Source: Lachnospiraceae oral taxon 107 str. F0167
GTDB taxonomy: Bacteria; Bacillota; Clostridia; Lachnospirales; Lachnospiraceae
Direction: 5' to 3'
Assembly (NCBI GenBank): GCA_000209465.1
Contig: GL890587.1
Coordinates: 1-64,000, forward strand
DNA: 64,000 bases
Positions within the stretch are counted from its first letter, which is position 1. The number at the start of each line of letters is the position of its first letter. The position numbers were made by a program, and so were the translations under genes. This document shows, in pieces, positions 52,848 to 62,667 of this stretch. Under the pieces are notes generated by a model. The model saw only the letters and a program-made list of their open reading frames with translations, was not told the DNA's origin and did not search any database.

Positions 52848-53633
52848 ATGAAAGGATTTTTTGAAAAAAATAAATACAGGCTTATTTCCCTTTGTTCTGT
52901 GGCAGGTGTTTTGCTTATATGGGAGCTTGTAACAGATGTGTTTCATCTTATTTCGCCTATGATGTTGCCGGCACCGGGGAAGGTGCTCGAAACCTTTATA
53001 TACAAGCTTACAGGCGGAGTAAATCCTGACGGAGGGAGCCTTTTACAGCATATTGTATCAAGCATGAAAATTTCCTTGGGTGGTTATTTTGTGGGAGTTT
53101 TAATAGGAGTGCCTTTAGGTATATCCATGGCATGGAGTAGAAAGTTCGAGCTTTTTGCAAAGCCTCTGTTCGATGTTATAAGACCTATACCGGCGCTTGC
53201 ATGGATACCGTTAATGATTTTATGGCTTGGTATAGGCTATGAATCCAAGGTGGGGATAATATTTTTTGCAGCTTTTATAAGTGCCACGATAAACTCATAT
53301 GCAGGAATTAAGCAAACGAATAAGGTTCATCTATGGGTTGCCAAAACTTTCGGTGCAAGCAACAGACAGCTTTTGTTTAAGGTTGCTATACCGACCGCAA
53401 TGCCCATGATTTTTACCGGACTTAGGTTGGCGCTGGGTTCCTCATGGGTTGCGCTTGTAGCAGCTGAGCTTCTTGCAGCTACAAAAGGACTTGGATATAT
53501 GATACAGGTATCAAGAATGCTCGGTCGTCCGGATGTGATAATTGTAGGAATGGTGACTATAGGTATAATAGGTTACTTATTGTCGAGTATACTTGAGAAA
53601 TTACAGAAAAAATTTGTGAGGAGGACAAAATAA
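52848..53633 (+). CDS. ABC transporter permease, SsuC-like (first)
   Basis: A 261-residue permease with about six membrane segments. The cytosolic coupling loop AKTFGASNRQLLFKVAIPTA (EAA-type) lies near residue 170, followed by MPMIFTGLRLALGSSWVALV. A periplasmic stretch rich in Gly/Asp (TGGVNPDGGSLLQ) is present. It pairs with the second permease encoded 1 base downstream, making a heteromeric membrane channel. Confidence 0.9.
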   Translation: MKGFFEKNKYRLISLCSVAGVLLIWELVTDVFHLISPMMLPAPGKVLETFIYKLTGGVNPDGGSLLQHIVSSMKISLGGYFVGVLIGVPLGISMAWSRKFELFAKPLFDVIRPIPALAWIPLMILWLGIGYESKVGIIFFAAFISATINSYAGIKQTNKVHLWVAKTFGASNRQLLFKVAIPTAMPMIFTGLRLALGSSWVALVAAELLAATKGLGYMIQVSRMLGRPDVIIVGMVTIGIIGYLLSSILEKLQKKFVRRTK

Positions 53634-53634
53634 T

Positions 53635-54423
53635 ATGAGCTTAAAAAAGTTTGTAGACAAGAATATTTCTATAATAATGACTGTTCTTGCCTTTGCTTCC
53701 TTACTGATTGTATGGGAACTGGTTTCAAGGTTTACAAAAGCGGGTTTGTTTTTGCCGCCCGCTTCCCTGATATTGGAAAAGTTTATACTGAGCTTTAAAG
53801 AACCTATAGGAAAGTATACCATGCTTACTCATATAGGGGTAAGTCTGTACAGAGTGGGTGTAGCTTTCGGGCTTTCAACCGTATTCGGTATAGCTTTAGG
53901 TGTATCAATGGGATATTCTAAGCTTGCCGAAGCTATACTTAAGCCTATATTTGAATTTATAAGACCAATACCTCCGCTTGCATGGATACCTATGTCCATA
54001 TTGTGGTTCGGACTCGGAGATAAAAGTAAATTTTTCATTATATTTTTAGGATGTTTTTGTTTTATAACGGTAAATACCTATGAGGGAACAAAGAATGTGG
54101 ATAAGACTCTTATAGGAGCAGCAAGAATGCTTGGAGCCTCGGAAAGACAGGTGTTTTTTGATATAGTTTTACCGTCATCCGTACCCTATATATTTGCAGG
54201 TCTGCAAATAGCGGTAACTGCAGGCTGGTCCGCTGTTGTAGGTGCGGAAATGGTACATTCAAATGAGGGAGTAGGCTGGCTCATAGTAATGGGAATGACT
54301 TACGGAAAAACGGTGCAGATAATGGTCGGAATGCTTGCGATAGGCTTGGTGGGCTTTGTTTTGGCAACCGGAATGGCAAAGCTTGAAAGGAGATTATGCG
54401 CATGGAACAATCAGGGAATGTAA
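53635..54423 (+). CDS. ABC transporter permease, SsuC-like (second)
   Basis: A 262-residue permease of the same family as the upstream one. Its coupling loop reads AARMLGASERQVFFDIVLPS, followed by VPYIFAGLQIAVTAGWSAVV. The two share the PIPALAWIP / PIPPLAWIP segment near the middle, pointing to an old duplication. Its 3' end overlaps the first ATPase gene. Confidence 0.9.
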   Translation: MSLKKFVDKNISIIMTVLAFASLLIVWELVSRFTKAGLFLPPASLILEKFILSFKEPIGKYTMLTHIGVSLYRVGVAFGLSTVFGIALGVSMGYSKLAEAILKPIFEFIRPIPPLAWIPMSILWFGLGDKSKFFIIFLGCFCFITVNTYEGTKNVDKTLIGAARMLGASERQVFFDIVLPSSVPYIFAGLQIAVTAGWSAVVGAEMVHSNEGVGWLIVMGMTYGKTVQIMVGMLAIGLVGFVLATGMAKLERRLCAWNNQGM

Positions 54424-55178
54424 AAACCATACTTGAATGCAGGAATGTATCAAAGGAGTTTGATGCCTATGACAAGAGCGGAAAGACCGAGGTTTTGCGG
54501 GATATAAGTTTTTCGGTTAAGGAAAATGAATTTTTGGTACTTTTCGGACCGGGACAATGCGGAAAGACTACCCTTATAAATGTACTTGCAGGGCTTGAGT
54601 CTGCAACGAGCGGAGAGGTTATAGAAAACGGCAAAAAGGTAACAAAACCGGCACCCGAAAGAGGGGTGGTTTATCAAAAAACAGCCCTGTTTCCTTGGCT
54701 TAGCGTAATGGGGAATGTAGAGTTCGGTCCAAGAGTGAGAGGGCAGGACAAAAAAACGAGGCGTGAAACGGCAAAGCATTACATAGACCTTGTAGGTTTG
54801 AGCGGCTTTGAAAAAAGCTATCCTTCGCAGCTTTCGGGCGGTATGAGACAACGTGTCGGTATTGCAAGAGCATATTGTAACCAGCCGGAGATTATGTTGA
54901 TGGATGAGCCTTTCGGGCATTTGGATGCTCAGACAAGGTATATGATGGAAGAAGAGCTGCAGAGAATATGGCAGAGTGAAAAGAGAACCGTTATTTTTGT
55001 AACCAATAATATAGAAGAGGCTCTCTTTCTTGCAGACAGAATAATACTTTTAACAAACTGTCCGTCCTGTATTAAAAAAGAGTATATTATTGATATGCCT
55101 CATCCAAGAAGCTATGTAGATCCGAAGTTTTTGAGTTACAGGCAGGAAATAACAGAGAATATGGATAAATCATTGTAA
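54402..55178 (+). CDS. ABC transporter ATPase lacking the H-loop histidine
   Basis: A 258-residue ATPase of the SsuB/TauB type. Walker A is GPGQCGKTT, the Q-loop VVYQKTALFPW, the signature LSGGMRQR, Walker B IMLMDEPFG and the D-loop HLDA. The switch histidine that follows strand 8 is Asn (FVTNNIEEAL instead of FVTHDIEEAL). So its own ATP site should be impaired while its signature can still complete the partner site. The ATG at 54402 is nine bases from AGGAG; an ATG two codons earlier is possible. Confidence 0.88.
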   Translation: MEQSGNVKTILECRNVSKEFDAYDKSGKTEVLRDISFSVKENEFLVLFGPGQCGKTTLINVLAGLESATSGEVIENGKKVTKPAPERGVVYQKTALFPWLSVMGNVEFGPRVRGQDKKTRRETAKHYIDLVGLSGFEKSYPSQLSGGMRQRVGIARAYCNQPEIMLMDEPFGHLDAQTRYMMEEELQRIWQSEKRTVIFVTNNIEEALFLADRIILLTNCPSCIKKEYIIDMPHPRSYVDPKFLSYRQEITENMDKSL

Positions 55179-55189
55179 AGGAGACGATT

Positions 55190-55939
55190 TTGGAAGACAA
55201 CAGAAAAGACAAGGTAAAGGTGACTCATCTTACCAAGAAGTTTGATGATTTGTTGGTGCTTGACGATATTTCCTTTACTGTAAAAGAGGGAGAATTTTTA
55301 TGCATAGTCGGTCCCACGGGTTGTGGAAAAACAACATTTTTAAACAGTTTGACAAAGCTTTATAAACCCACAAGTGGAGAAATACTGATTAATGACGAGC
55401 CGGTGGACTTGCTTAGGCATAATATCGCCTATATATTTCAGGAATATTCAACCATGCCTTGGCTTACGGTTGAGGAGAATGTAGGCTTCGGCCTTGATAT
55501 TAAAAATATTCCTAAAAGTGAGGCAAAGGAAAAGGTAAATGAGTATTTACAGGTAGTAGGACTGGAAAAATACAGAAATTATTATCCGGATCAGCTTTCG
55601 GCAAGTATGCTCCAAAGAGTTGTTATAGCGAGAGCTTTTGCCACCGAACCGGAGGTTTTGCTGATGGATGAGCCTTACGGCCAGCTTGATATAGAGCTTA
55701 GATTCAGGCTTGAAGATGAGCTTTTGAAGCTGTGGGAAAGAAACAAGACAACAGTAATTTTCATAACACACAATATAGAAGAGGCGGTTTACCTCGGTGA
55801 GCGCATACTGGTTTTGACAAATAAGCCTACCGGTATAAAAAAAGAGATATATAATAATATCCAAAGACCGAGAAATATTGCAGCTAAGGATTTTGTGGAT
55901 TTGAGAAATGAAGTTACGGACTTGATAAAGTGGTGGTAG
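55190..55939 (+). CDS. ABC transporter ATPase with degenerate signature motif
   Basis: A 249-residue ATPase. Walker A is GPTGCGKTT, the Q-loop IFQEYSTMPW, Walker B LLMDEPYG, and the H-loop His is present (FITHNIEEAV). The signature reads LSASMLQR, lacking both glycines of LSGGM. It is thus complementary to the upstream ATPase. The TTG start at 55190 follows AGGAGA. It is the last gene of the importer operon. Confidence 0.88.
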   Translation: MEDNRKDKVKVTHLTKKFDDLLVLDDISFTVKEGEFLCIVGPTGCGKTTFLNSLTKLYKPTSGEILINDEPVDLLRHNIAYIFQEYSTMPWLTVEENVGFGLDIKNIPKSEAKEKVNEYLQVVGLEKYRNYYPDQLSASMLQRVVIARAFATEPEVLLMDEPYGQLDIELRFRLEDELLKLWERNKTTVIFITHNIEEAVYLGERILVLTNKPTGIKKEIYNNIQRPRNIAAKDFVDLRNEVTDLIKWW

Positions 55940-56047
55940 AATTTTATAGATAATTGTGAAACTCTTCGGATTCGTTTATAATCTTTATTGAGAACAAGGA
56001 CGGGGATGTCAATAAATAGGGAAATTTAAATTCTACAGAAAGAATAG

Positions 56048-56102
56048 AAAAATCCTGACAAATTAAAGCATTTTGGCTTTGTGATTTTGTCAGGATTTTT
56101 TT
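56048..56102. terminator. Bidirectional terminator between the two ABC loci
   Basis: AAAAATCCTGACAAA (56048-56062) pairs with TTTGTCAGGATTTTT (56086-56100), a perfect 15-bp stem with A and T tracts on both sides, between convergent operons. Confidence 0.93.
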
Positions 56103-56170
56103 CTATAAGAATGTCTATTTTTGATTGCGGAATTACCTTGATCAAAATTTTGATATATTGGTCGCCCTTG

Positions 56171-56995
56171 TCATTCTTTATCGGATTCATTTTGTAAAGT
56201 TTCATAACTGCCTTCTTTAAAATGCTCACTTTCAATAAACTTTACAGGTGAAATACCGATGTATTTTTTAAAGACTTTAATAAAATATTTGTAATCGGCA
56301 AACCCGACCTCATCTGCTATCTCATAGACTTTTAATTCATTTTCGTTTAAAAGCTTGATAGCTTGTTGAATACGGTATCTGTTCAAATAGTCATTGAAAG
56401 TATACCCGGTATATTGTTTTAGCTTGGTATTTAAGTAAGTGCATGACATCCCGCATTCGATACTGATATCAGTCAATGATAATCTGTTTCTGTAGCCGGT
56501 ACGAATACTATCAAGCATCAAAGTTACATATTTATTTGAGTGAGACGACTCTTCACCGGAAGTGAGGCTTAAACGTGCTTTTTCTATATCGATTTGTTTT
56601 TTATCCTGATGTAATTGCTGTAAATGATTTCTTTTTGAAGTAATCTTTTCTAAAATCGGGTACAGTTCATTAAAATTAATCGGCTTTAGCAAGTACTCAG
56701 ACACTCCAAGGCTGATTGCTTTTTTGGCATAGGAGAATTCTGAATGGCCGGAAATTATAATTGCATCATAACCATAAAGTTCGATACTTTCTTCTATCAT
56801 GCTAAGCCCGTCTTTTTCCGGCATATTGATGTCTACAATCACGATATCAGGCCTTTTTTCTTTAATCTGCCTTAATCCGTCCTCACCATTTATTGCTTCT
56901 CCTACCACAACACAGTCATATTGATTCCACTTTGCCATAAACATTAAGCCTTTGCGGATAATGTCCTCATCTTCAACTATCAGTACTTTATTCAT
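56171..56995 (-). CDS. AraC-type response regulator (second system)
   Basis: A 274-residue regulator. The receiver has LIVEDEDIIRKGLMFMA and VIVDINMPEKDG with the phospho-Asp. A short linker leads to a C-terminal AraC domain (LSLTDISIECGMSCTYLNTK and the ending YKYFIKVFKKYIGISPVKF). It is much shorter than the 500-residue regulator at 50099 because the middle region is absent. The ATG at 56995 behind GGAGAG overlaps the kinase end by 8 bases, so the pair is coupled. Confidence 0.92.
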   Translation of the reverse strand: MNKVLIVEDEDIIRKGLMFMAKWNQYDCVVVGEAINGEDGLRQIKEKRPDIVIVDINMPEKDGLSMIEESIELYGYDAIIISGHSEFSYAKKAISLGVSEYLLKPINFNELYPILEKITSKRNHLQQLHQDKKQIDIEKARLSLTSGEESSHSNKYVTLMLDSIRTGYRNRLSLTDISIECGMSCTYLNTKLKQYTGYTFNDYLNRYRIQQAIKLLNENELKVYEIADEVGFADYKYFIKVFKKYIGISPVKFIESEHFKEGSYETLQNESDKE

Positions 56996-58685
56996 CTTCA
57001 CTCTCCAATACAAATGGCAATCGGACAGTTATCAGTGTTCCGTGACAACTGTTTATTTCAAGGCCGTAGCGGTTCCCATAAAGTAATTTGATAACCCTGT
57101 GAGAATTATATAGACCGATATGCTCTTTATAAATAGAATCCTTCTCCAAACTCTCCCTAAGCAGTTGTAAATTTTGCGAATCTATGCCCTTGCCATTGTC
57201 TTCTACAGAAATAATCAGAATATCCGCTCTACATTCAGCTCTGATGGTGATATGAATTACATCTACCAGACCGTGAGACAGGGAGTTTTCAACAATCGGT
57301 TGTAGCAATAGCTTAGGTATTAAACATTCCTGCAATTCATCAGGTATATCGATACTATATGTGAGCCTCCTATTGTAACGCAGCTTTTGTAACATCAGAT
57401 AATCATTAATATATTCAATATCTGTGCCAAGAGGAACAACTGTGCTGCCATAATAAATACTATAACGCATCAGAGCTGCAAATGCCAGCACCATCTCCAC
57501 CGCCTTATCTTTATCAATCATAATCTGATATTTTAAAGTCTCAAGTATATTAAATAAAAAATGCGGATTAAACTGTTCTTCAAGCTGCTTGATTTCCATA
57601 ATACGCTTTCTTTCAGAAAGTTCAGAGTTATTTTTTATTAAAGCTTCTTTTTCTGCCAACACCATCTCAAAAGAGGATAAGAGCTTATTAAATTCTTCAA
57701 AAATAACAGGATGTTCCACCTTTTTTCCATGGCTCATTTGAGTAATAGATCCTATCATTTCTTCAATAGCAGACACATTTTTTTCGGAAATACGCCTTGT
57801 AATGTAGGGAATCATAAAAAGCATTATAAATGCCGATAATATAATGAACCATAAACCATAATAGAAAGAACGCCTTTGTATTTCTTTGGAAACCATCGTA
57901 TATAATGTGAATTGTCCGTCAATAAAGGTATTAATTTGTCCTTGATACTTTGTTCCGTTAATATCAATTTCTCCGTCTTTTGAAAAGGTATTCATATATT
58001 TATCTCCGGGATATTTTAGAGTTAAATCAATGCTTTTTTTCCCGGTATAAAAAATAATATGATCATATCTGTCTGTTAACACGATGCTGTCTATCGGAGA
58101 GCGCATAAACAAATTTTCAATGTCCTTACTTAAAATATCAAAAAACAGGTATCCGACCTTTTCTTTTCCATCCATAACGGCATGGGCAAATATCAGGCTC
58201 GATTCCTGTTCATAGTCATAATTCAACCGACTGGGCGTTATATAAGTGTTATTTAGAGGAGCGGAGGATACTTTTTCCAATACACGGCTCTCCAAAAACA
58301 GCTCCTTATTGCTTTCAAATAAATTGGAAGAAATTATGTTAAAGTCCTTATCAAGTAAAACAAAATTAGCCTTTAAGTCTTGAGCATTTACAAAGTTGTA
58401 TAAAGTCCTGTTCACTTCACTTGGATGACTGTTACTACTGCCCGATACCAAATTAATAATCTCAGTATCTTTTGACAAATTTTCCAAGGTTAAATTATAA
58501 CTTAAAAACTGTTTTTCCAGTACTTGTAAAAGTTTTAGAGTATTTTTCTTATTCTCATAATGCTCAAGCACCTTAAAATTAACGGAGAGAAAGGCTATCA
58601 TCATAATAAATAATATGACTATAATTGATAAAGCGTACCTTAAAAAGGAATATTCTATATATTTTTTATATGTAACACTTCTCAT
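56988..58685 (-). CDS. YesM-type sensor histidine kinase (second system)
   Basis: A 565-residue kinase. Membrane helices near residues 12-36 and 275-297 flank an extracellular domain of about 240 residues. The kinase part has EEQFNPHFLFNILETLKYQI with the phospho-His, LLLQPIVENSLSHGL and a VEDNGKGID box. It lies downstream of a ferric-type ABC operon and with the overlapping regulator gene probably controls it. The extracellular domain shows no clear similarity to that of the kinase at 48313, so the signals probably differ. Confidence 0.9.
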   Translation of the reverse strand: MRSVTYKKYIEYSFLRYALSIIVILFIMMIAFLSVNFKVLEHYENKKNTLKLLQVLEKQFLSYNLTLENLSKDTEIINLVSGSSNSHPSEVNRTLYNFVNAQDLKANFVLLDKDFNIISSNLFESNKELFLESRVLEKVSSAPLNNTYITPSRLNYDYEQESSLIFAHAVMDGKEKVGYLFFDILSKDIENLFMRSPIDSIVLTDRYDHIIFYTGKKSIDLTLKYPGDKYMNTFSKDGEIDINGTKYQGQINTFIDGQFTLYTMVSKEIQRRSFYYGLWFIILSAFIMLFMIPYITRRISEKNVSAIEEMIGSITQMSHGKKVEHPVIFEEFNKLLSSFEMVLAEKEALIKNNSELSERKRIMEIKQLEEQFNPHFLFNILETLKYQIMIDKDKAVEMVLAFAALMRYSIYYGSTVVPLGTDIEYINDYLMLQKLRYNRRLTYSIDIPDELQECLIPKLLLQPIVENSLSHGLVDVIHITIRAECRADILIISVEDNGKGIDSQNLQLLRESLEKDSIYKEHIGLYNSHRVIKLLYGNRYGLEINSCHGTLITVRLPFVLESEDE

Positions 58686-58704
58686 TCTTTCCCTCCGTTT
58701 GCAG

Positions 58705-60369
58705 TTAAATACTGATATCGTTTTTACCGCTGATTTTAAAGAAAACCAACAGTGATAAAATACTGGTTACAGTTAGTATAGTTGAATAAGCTGCCGCATT
58801 ACCGAAACTGCTTCTGATGACTTCCGCATAAATGGCAACAGTTAAAGTCTGTGTCTTACTGGTATATAAAATAATTGAAGAACTAAGCTCGCTTATTAAA
58901 GTAACCCAGCTCATAATCGCTCCGGATAAGACACCCGTTAGCATCATAGGTACAGTTATCTTTAAAAAAGATTGTAATTCATTGCAACCAAGGCTGACTG
59001 CAGCCTCCTCCACGCTCGGGCTGATTTGACCGATAATGGCGGTACTTGAACGAATCGTATAGGGCATACGTCTTACGGAGAGTGAAATAATCATTAAGGT
59101 AGCTGTTCCGCTAAGTAAGAGCGGTCTGGAATTAAACCCGTATAAAAAGGCGATACCAAGTACGGAACCCGGTATAATATAAGGAAGCATGGTCAAGGTA
59201 TCCAGTGTAGATGTAAAAAATGAACGCTTTCTTGCACTTAAATATGAGATGATAATACCCAAAACAACAACAATAACAATTGCCGCAAAACCGAAAAGAT
59301 ATGTGTTTAAAATGGCTGAATTATTATTTTTAGATAAAAGTGTGTTGTAATAATTTTCAAGGGTAAAACCGCCCGTATAAAGTCCTCCGCTTCCTGTTTT
59401 TAAAAATGAAGTAGTGATAACGGTTAGCTGAGGAAGAATAGCTACGAATACTATACCATATACCAAAAGATGTACAAGTACATTCTTAAAACCACTGATT
59501 TTAACAGCTTCCATAGGTTTTAGAGCTGTCATCGCATAAGTAAACTTGGCACTTAAAAAGCGCTGTAAGAAAAATAAAAGTAAGGTGATTCCGATAATAA
59601 TAACGCATAATGCCGCTGCAAAATGATCATCCGTATTCACTTCACCCATAAATTGTCCATATATCATAACCGGAAAAGTCTTATAACCCTCTCCGATAAG
59701 CATCGGTGTTCCAAAGTCTGAGAAAACTCTCATAAATACAAGCAAAGAACTCGCCAGTAAAGTAGGAGTTACCAAGGGCACTATAATCAATCTGACTCTG
59801 TCAAGTAAATTACATCCCAGGCTTTCAGCCGCCTCAACCAAAGAGTTATCCAAGCTTTTAAGAGCACCTGAGGTATACATATAGACCAGAGGAAATGATT
59901 GTAATGAGAAAACCAATACAATACCTGCAAAGCCGTAAATACCCGCAAATTTTACAGGTAAAATATTATTTAACAATCGAGTGATAAATCCGTTTCTTCC
60001 AAGTAGCTGTATCCACGCATAGGCTCCGATAAAAGGCGGTGACAAATAAGACATAACAATCATTATGTTTAGGTATTTATTTCCTTTTATTACAATAGAA
60101 CGAAGTAAATAAGCCATTATCAGTCCAAGAATCGTCGATATGGCAGTTGCCACGATAGTAACCTTAAAACTGTTAATCAATGTGCTCCAATAATATTTTT
60201 TTTGAAAAAACTTTGAAAAATAATCAAAGCTTAATTGTCCGGAACCTGAAATTACGCTTTTATACAAAATCAAGACCATAGGATAGATAATAAATAAAAC
60301 CGCAAAAGCCAAAATGACAAAGGTGGATATATTCCATATATTCAGCTTTTTTTCATTTGTACCATTCAT
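58705..60369 (-). CDS. ABC permease with two fused halves, FbpB-type
   Basis: A 554-residue permease with about twelve membrane segments in two similar halves. Each half has a coupling loop: EAAESLGCNLLDRVRLIIVP near residue 190 and EAAVSLGCNELQSFLKITVP near 465. This fused layout is typical of ferric iron (FbpB/AfuB) and related 2-aminoethylphosphonate importers. It lies between the ATPase (1 base away) and the kinase gene. Confidence 0.9.
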   Translation of the reverse strand: MNGTNEKKLNIWNISTFVILAFAVLFIIYPMVLILYKSVISGSGQLSFDYFSKFFQKKYYWSTLINSFKVTIVATAISTILGLIMAYLLRSIVIKGNKYLNIMIVMSYLSPPFIGAYAWIQLLGRNGFITRLLNNILPVKFAGIYGFAGIVLVFSLQSFPLVYMYTSGALKSLDNSLVEAAESLGCNLLDRVRLIIVPLVTPTLLASSLLVFMRVFSDFGTPMLIGEGYKTFPVMIYGQFMGEVNTDDHFAAALCVIIIGITLLLFFLQRFLSAKFTYAMTALKPMEAVKISGFKNVLVHLLVYGIVFVAILPQLTVITTSFLKTGSGGLYTGGFTLENYYNTLLSKNNNSAILNTYLFGFAAIVIVVVLGIIISYLSARKRSFFTSTLDTLTMLPYIIPGSVLGIAFLYGFNSRPLLLSGTATLMIISLSVRRMPYTIRSSTAIIGQISPSVEEAAVSLGCNELQSFLKITVPMMLTGVLSGAIMSWVTLISELSSSIILYTSKTQTLTVAIYAEVIRSSFGNAAAYSTILTVTSILSLLVFFKISGKNDISI

Positions 60370-60370
60370 A

Positions 60371-61462
60371 CTACACCCACCTGATTAAATTTTTTGTACC
60401 ATCATCAGTAAATACATTAATCTTATCAGTTTGTAAATTCAAATAAACAGTACTGCCGTCAGGTATCGCTTCCAAAGAATCAGAAGCCTGAATCACTTCC
60501 ACTTCCTTACCGTTTTCAAGTTCTATAAAATAGTTGGTATTAATTCCCAAAAAGACACTGCTCTTAATAATTCCCTTAATTCCCTCTTTATTGTCTCTGC
60601 TTAAGATAAATTCTTCCGGACGGATAGAAACACTTACCTTTTGCATATATGCACAATTCTCTGATAGATTTTCCATAGCAAAAAATGCATCAAAAATCTT
60701 GATTCCGCTACCTGCCTGAGTTTTAACGATACTACCATCCAAAATATTGGACTGGCCGATAAAGGTTGCTACAAAGGTATTTGCAGGTCTTTGATAAATG
60801 CGTTTAGGTGTATCTATTTGCTGTATAACTCCTCCGTTCATAACAGCTATTCTGTCAGATACCGCAAGTGCCTCTTCCTGATCATGTGTAACATATACTG
60901 TTGTAATGCCGATTTGTTGTTGAATGCGCTTAATGGCATTTCTCATTTCAACCCTTAGCTTGGCATCCAAATTACTTAAGGGTTCATCCATTAACAAAAC
61001 TTCCGGATGTATGACTATCGCTCTGGCAAGTGCAACTCTTTGTTGCTGTCCACCGGAGAGCTTTGCCGGCATTCGATCTCTTAAGTGATCGATTTTAACG
61101 ATTTTTAAGATTTCATCCACTTTTTCATCAATTTCCTGCTTACTCATCTTCTTGCGTTTTAAACCGAAGGCAACATTATCTTTTACAGACATATGAGGGA
61201 AAATGGCATAATTTTGGAAAACCATACCCATATTTCTTTTATTGGTCGGAATATGATTGATTAATTTTTCATCAAGTTTTATTTCTCCGCCCTCAATGGA
61301 GTTAAAACCGATAATCATTCGTAAAAGAGTTGTTTTTCCACAACCTGAAGGTCCTAAAAGTGTAAAAAATTCACCTTCTTTTATATTTAATGACAAACCG
61401 TCTATAATAGTATCTTTTCCGAATCTTTTAATTACATTCTCAATATTGATTGCTACACTCAT
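60371..61462 (-). CDS. ABC ATPase, FbpC/PotA-type
   Basis: A 363-residue ATPase. It has Walker A GPSGCGKTT, Q-loop MVFQNYAIFPHMSV, signature LSGGQQQR, Walker B LLMDEPLSNLD and the H-loop VYVTHDQEEAL. A C-terminal TOBE-type region follows (VSIRPEEFILSR near residue 280). All catalytic motifs are intact, unlike the pair at 54402/55190. It powers import by the fused permease. TAGGAG precedes the ATG. Confidence 0.92.
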   Translation of the reverse strand: MSVAINIENVIKRFGKDTIIDGLSLNIKEGEFFTLLGPSGCGKTTLLRMIIGFNSIEGGEIKLDEKLINHIPTNKRNMGMVFQNYAIFPHMSVKDNVAFGLKRKKMSKQEIDEKVDEILKIVKIDHLRDRMPAKLSGGQQQRVALARAIVIHPEVLLMDEPLSNLDAKLRVEMRNAIKRIQQQIGITTVYVTHDQEEALAVSDRIAVMNGGVIQQIDTPKRIYQRPANTFVATFIGQSNILDGSIVKTQAGSGIKIFDAFFAMENLSENCAYMQKVSVSIRPEEFILSRDNKEGIKGIIKSSVFLGINTNYFIELENGKEVEVIQASDSLEAIPDGSTVYLNLQTDKINVFTDDGTKNLIRWV

Positions 61463-61485
61463 ATTTTTCTCCTAAATAAATACAA

Positions 61486-61538
61486 AAGGGCTTGCCGCAT
61501 TTAGAGATAAATTTTTTTCCCTACTGCAGCAACCCCTT
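61486..61538 (-). terminator. Leaky stem between binding-protein and ATPase genes
   Basis: AAGGGCTTGCCGC (61486-61498) pairs with GCAGCAACCCCTT (61526-61538) apart from one mismatch. On the minus strand it is followed by TTTTGTATTTATTT. It would cap most transcripts after the binding-protein gene and let some through, the usual way to make more binding protein than ATPase. Confidence 0.65.
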
Positions 61539-61584
61539 AACATTTTTTATTTTTGTTAATGTTGATATTTGATAAACTTCCCCC

Positions 61585-62667
61585 TTAGTTCATAGAACTT
61601 TCGATATGCTCTGTGAACATTGAGGTGATTTCAGTTTTATGTTCGGCAACCCAGCCTTCATCATATTTATCAAACAACTTTATATCCGCCTGCGGCTTCA
61701 TATAATCTGCTAATTTAACATCTGCTCTAAGAGGTCTGACAGTTAAATTCTGACCTACATAGGACTGTACTTGCTCAGATAACATAAAATCAACAAATTT
61801 TTTCGCATTTTCCGGGTGCTTGCAGTTTTTCAAAATCTGTACGGACTCTCCCGGGAAAATAGCTCCCTCTTTAGGGAATACAACTTCTACAGCAGCACCG
61901 TCTTTTACATAGCTTGCCGCAGGATCCTCCCAGGTTAAACCTACAATATACTCACCCTCTGCAACACCTTTATAAACCTGGCTGGAACTGTTACACATCT
62001 TACCGTCCAGATTTTGTAAAAATTGGTCAACATATGCCCATGCTTCATCAGAGAGCGGATCCTCATCTTTTCCCATACCGTAAAGCATTGCCATCAATGA
62101 TTGGAATGCTGAACTTGAATTAACCGGATCACCGAAAGCAATCTTTCCTTTCAACTCAGGATTTAATAAATCCGCAAAGCCCTCGATTTTGATATCTCCC
62201 GCCAAATCCTTATTTACAATCATAACTGTCGGATCTGCAAAGGCAGGTGTAAAATAGCCTGTAGTATTTTTAGCAGACTCTATCATATTGTCATTTTCTG
62301 CAGAAACATACTCTTCAAATAAATCCTTTGAGGATGAGAGCATTGTTTGATCCGCAGCCCAGAAAATATCTCCCAGCGGATTTTCTTTTTCTGATTGAGC
62401 TCTCTTTAATAATTCACCGGTTCCTGCAACAACCACTTCTACTTTTATGCCTGTTGAGTTTTCAAACTCCGGAATAACGGCATTGTTAAGTGCTTCACTT
62501 CTTGCGGTATAGACAACAAGGACTTTTTCTTCCTGTGCCGCATCAGATTTTTCTCCTGCCTGTGTCTCTACAGCGGAAGTGTCTTTTGTCTCAGTCTTAC
62601 CGGAGCAAGCTGCCAGACCTAAAGACAGAACCGAAAACAGTAAAGCTGCTTTTACTATCTTTTTCAT
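61585..62667 (-). CDS. ABC substrate-binding lipoprotein, FbpA-like
   Basis: A 360-residue lipoprotein; the signal ends LFSVLSLGLAACSGK with the lipobox Cys. The mature part starts VLVVYTARSEALNNAVIPEF, then GDIFWAADQTML and DPVNSSSAFQSLMAMLYG, matching periplasmic ferric-iron and 2-aminoethylphosphonate binding proteins. The two Tyr ligands of classic FbpA are not obvious near residue 240, so the ligand is open. Two adjacent ATGs follow AGGAGG; the second (62667) has the better spacing. Confidence 0.88.
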   Translation of the reverse strand: MKKIVKAALLFSVLSLGLAACSGKTETKDTSAVETQAGEKSDAAQEEKVLVVYTARSEALNNAVIPEFENSTGIKVEVVVAGTGELLKRAQSEKENPLGDIFWAADQTMLSSSKDLFEEYVSAENDNMIESAKNTTGYFTPAFADPTVMIVNKDLAGDIKIEGFADLLNPELKGKIAFGDPVNSSSAFQSLMAMLYGMGKDEDPLSDEAWAYVDQFLQNLDGKMCNSSSQVYKGVAEGEYIVGLTWEDPAASYVKDGAAVEVVFPKEGAIFPGESVQILKNCKHPENAKKFVDFMLSEQVQSYVGQNLTVRPLRADVKLADYMKPQADIKLFDKYDEGWVAEHKTEITSMFTEHIESSMN

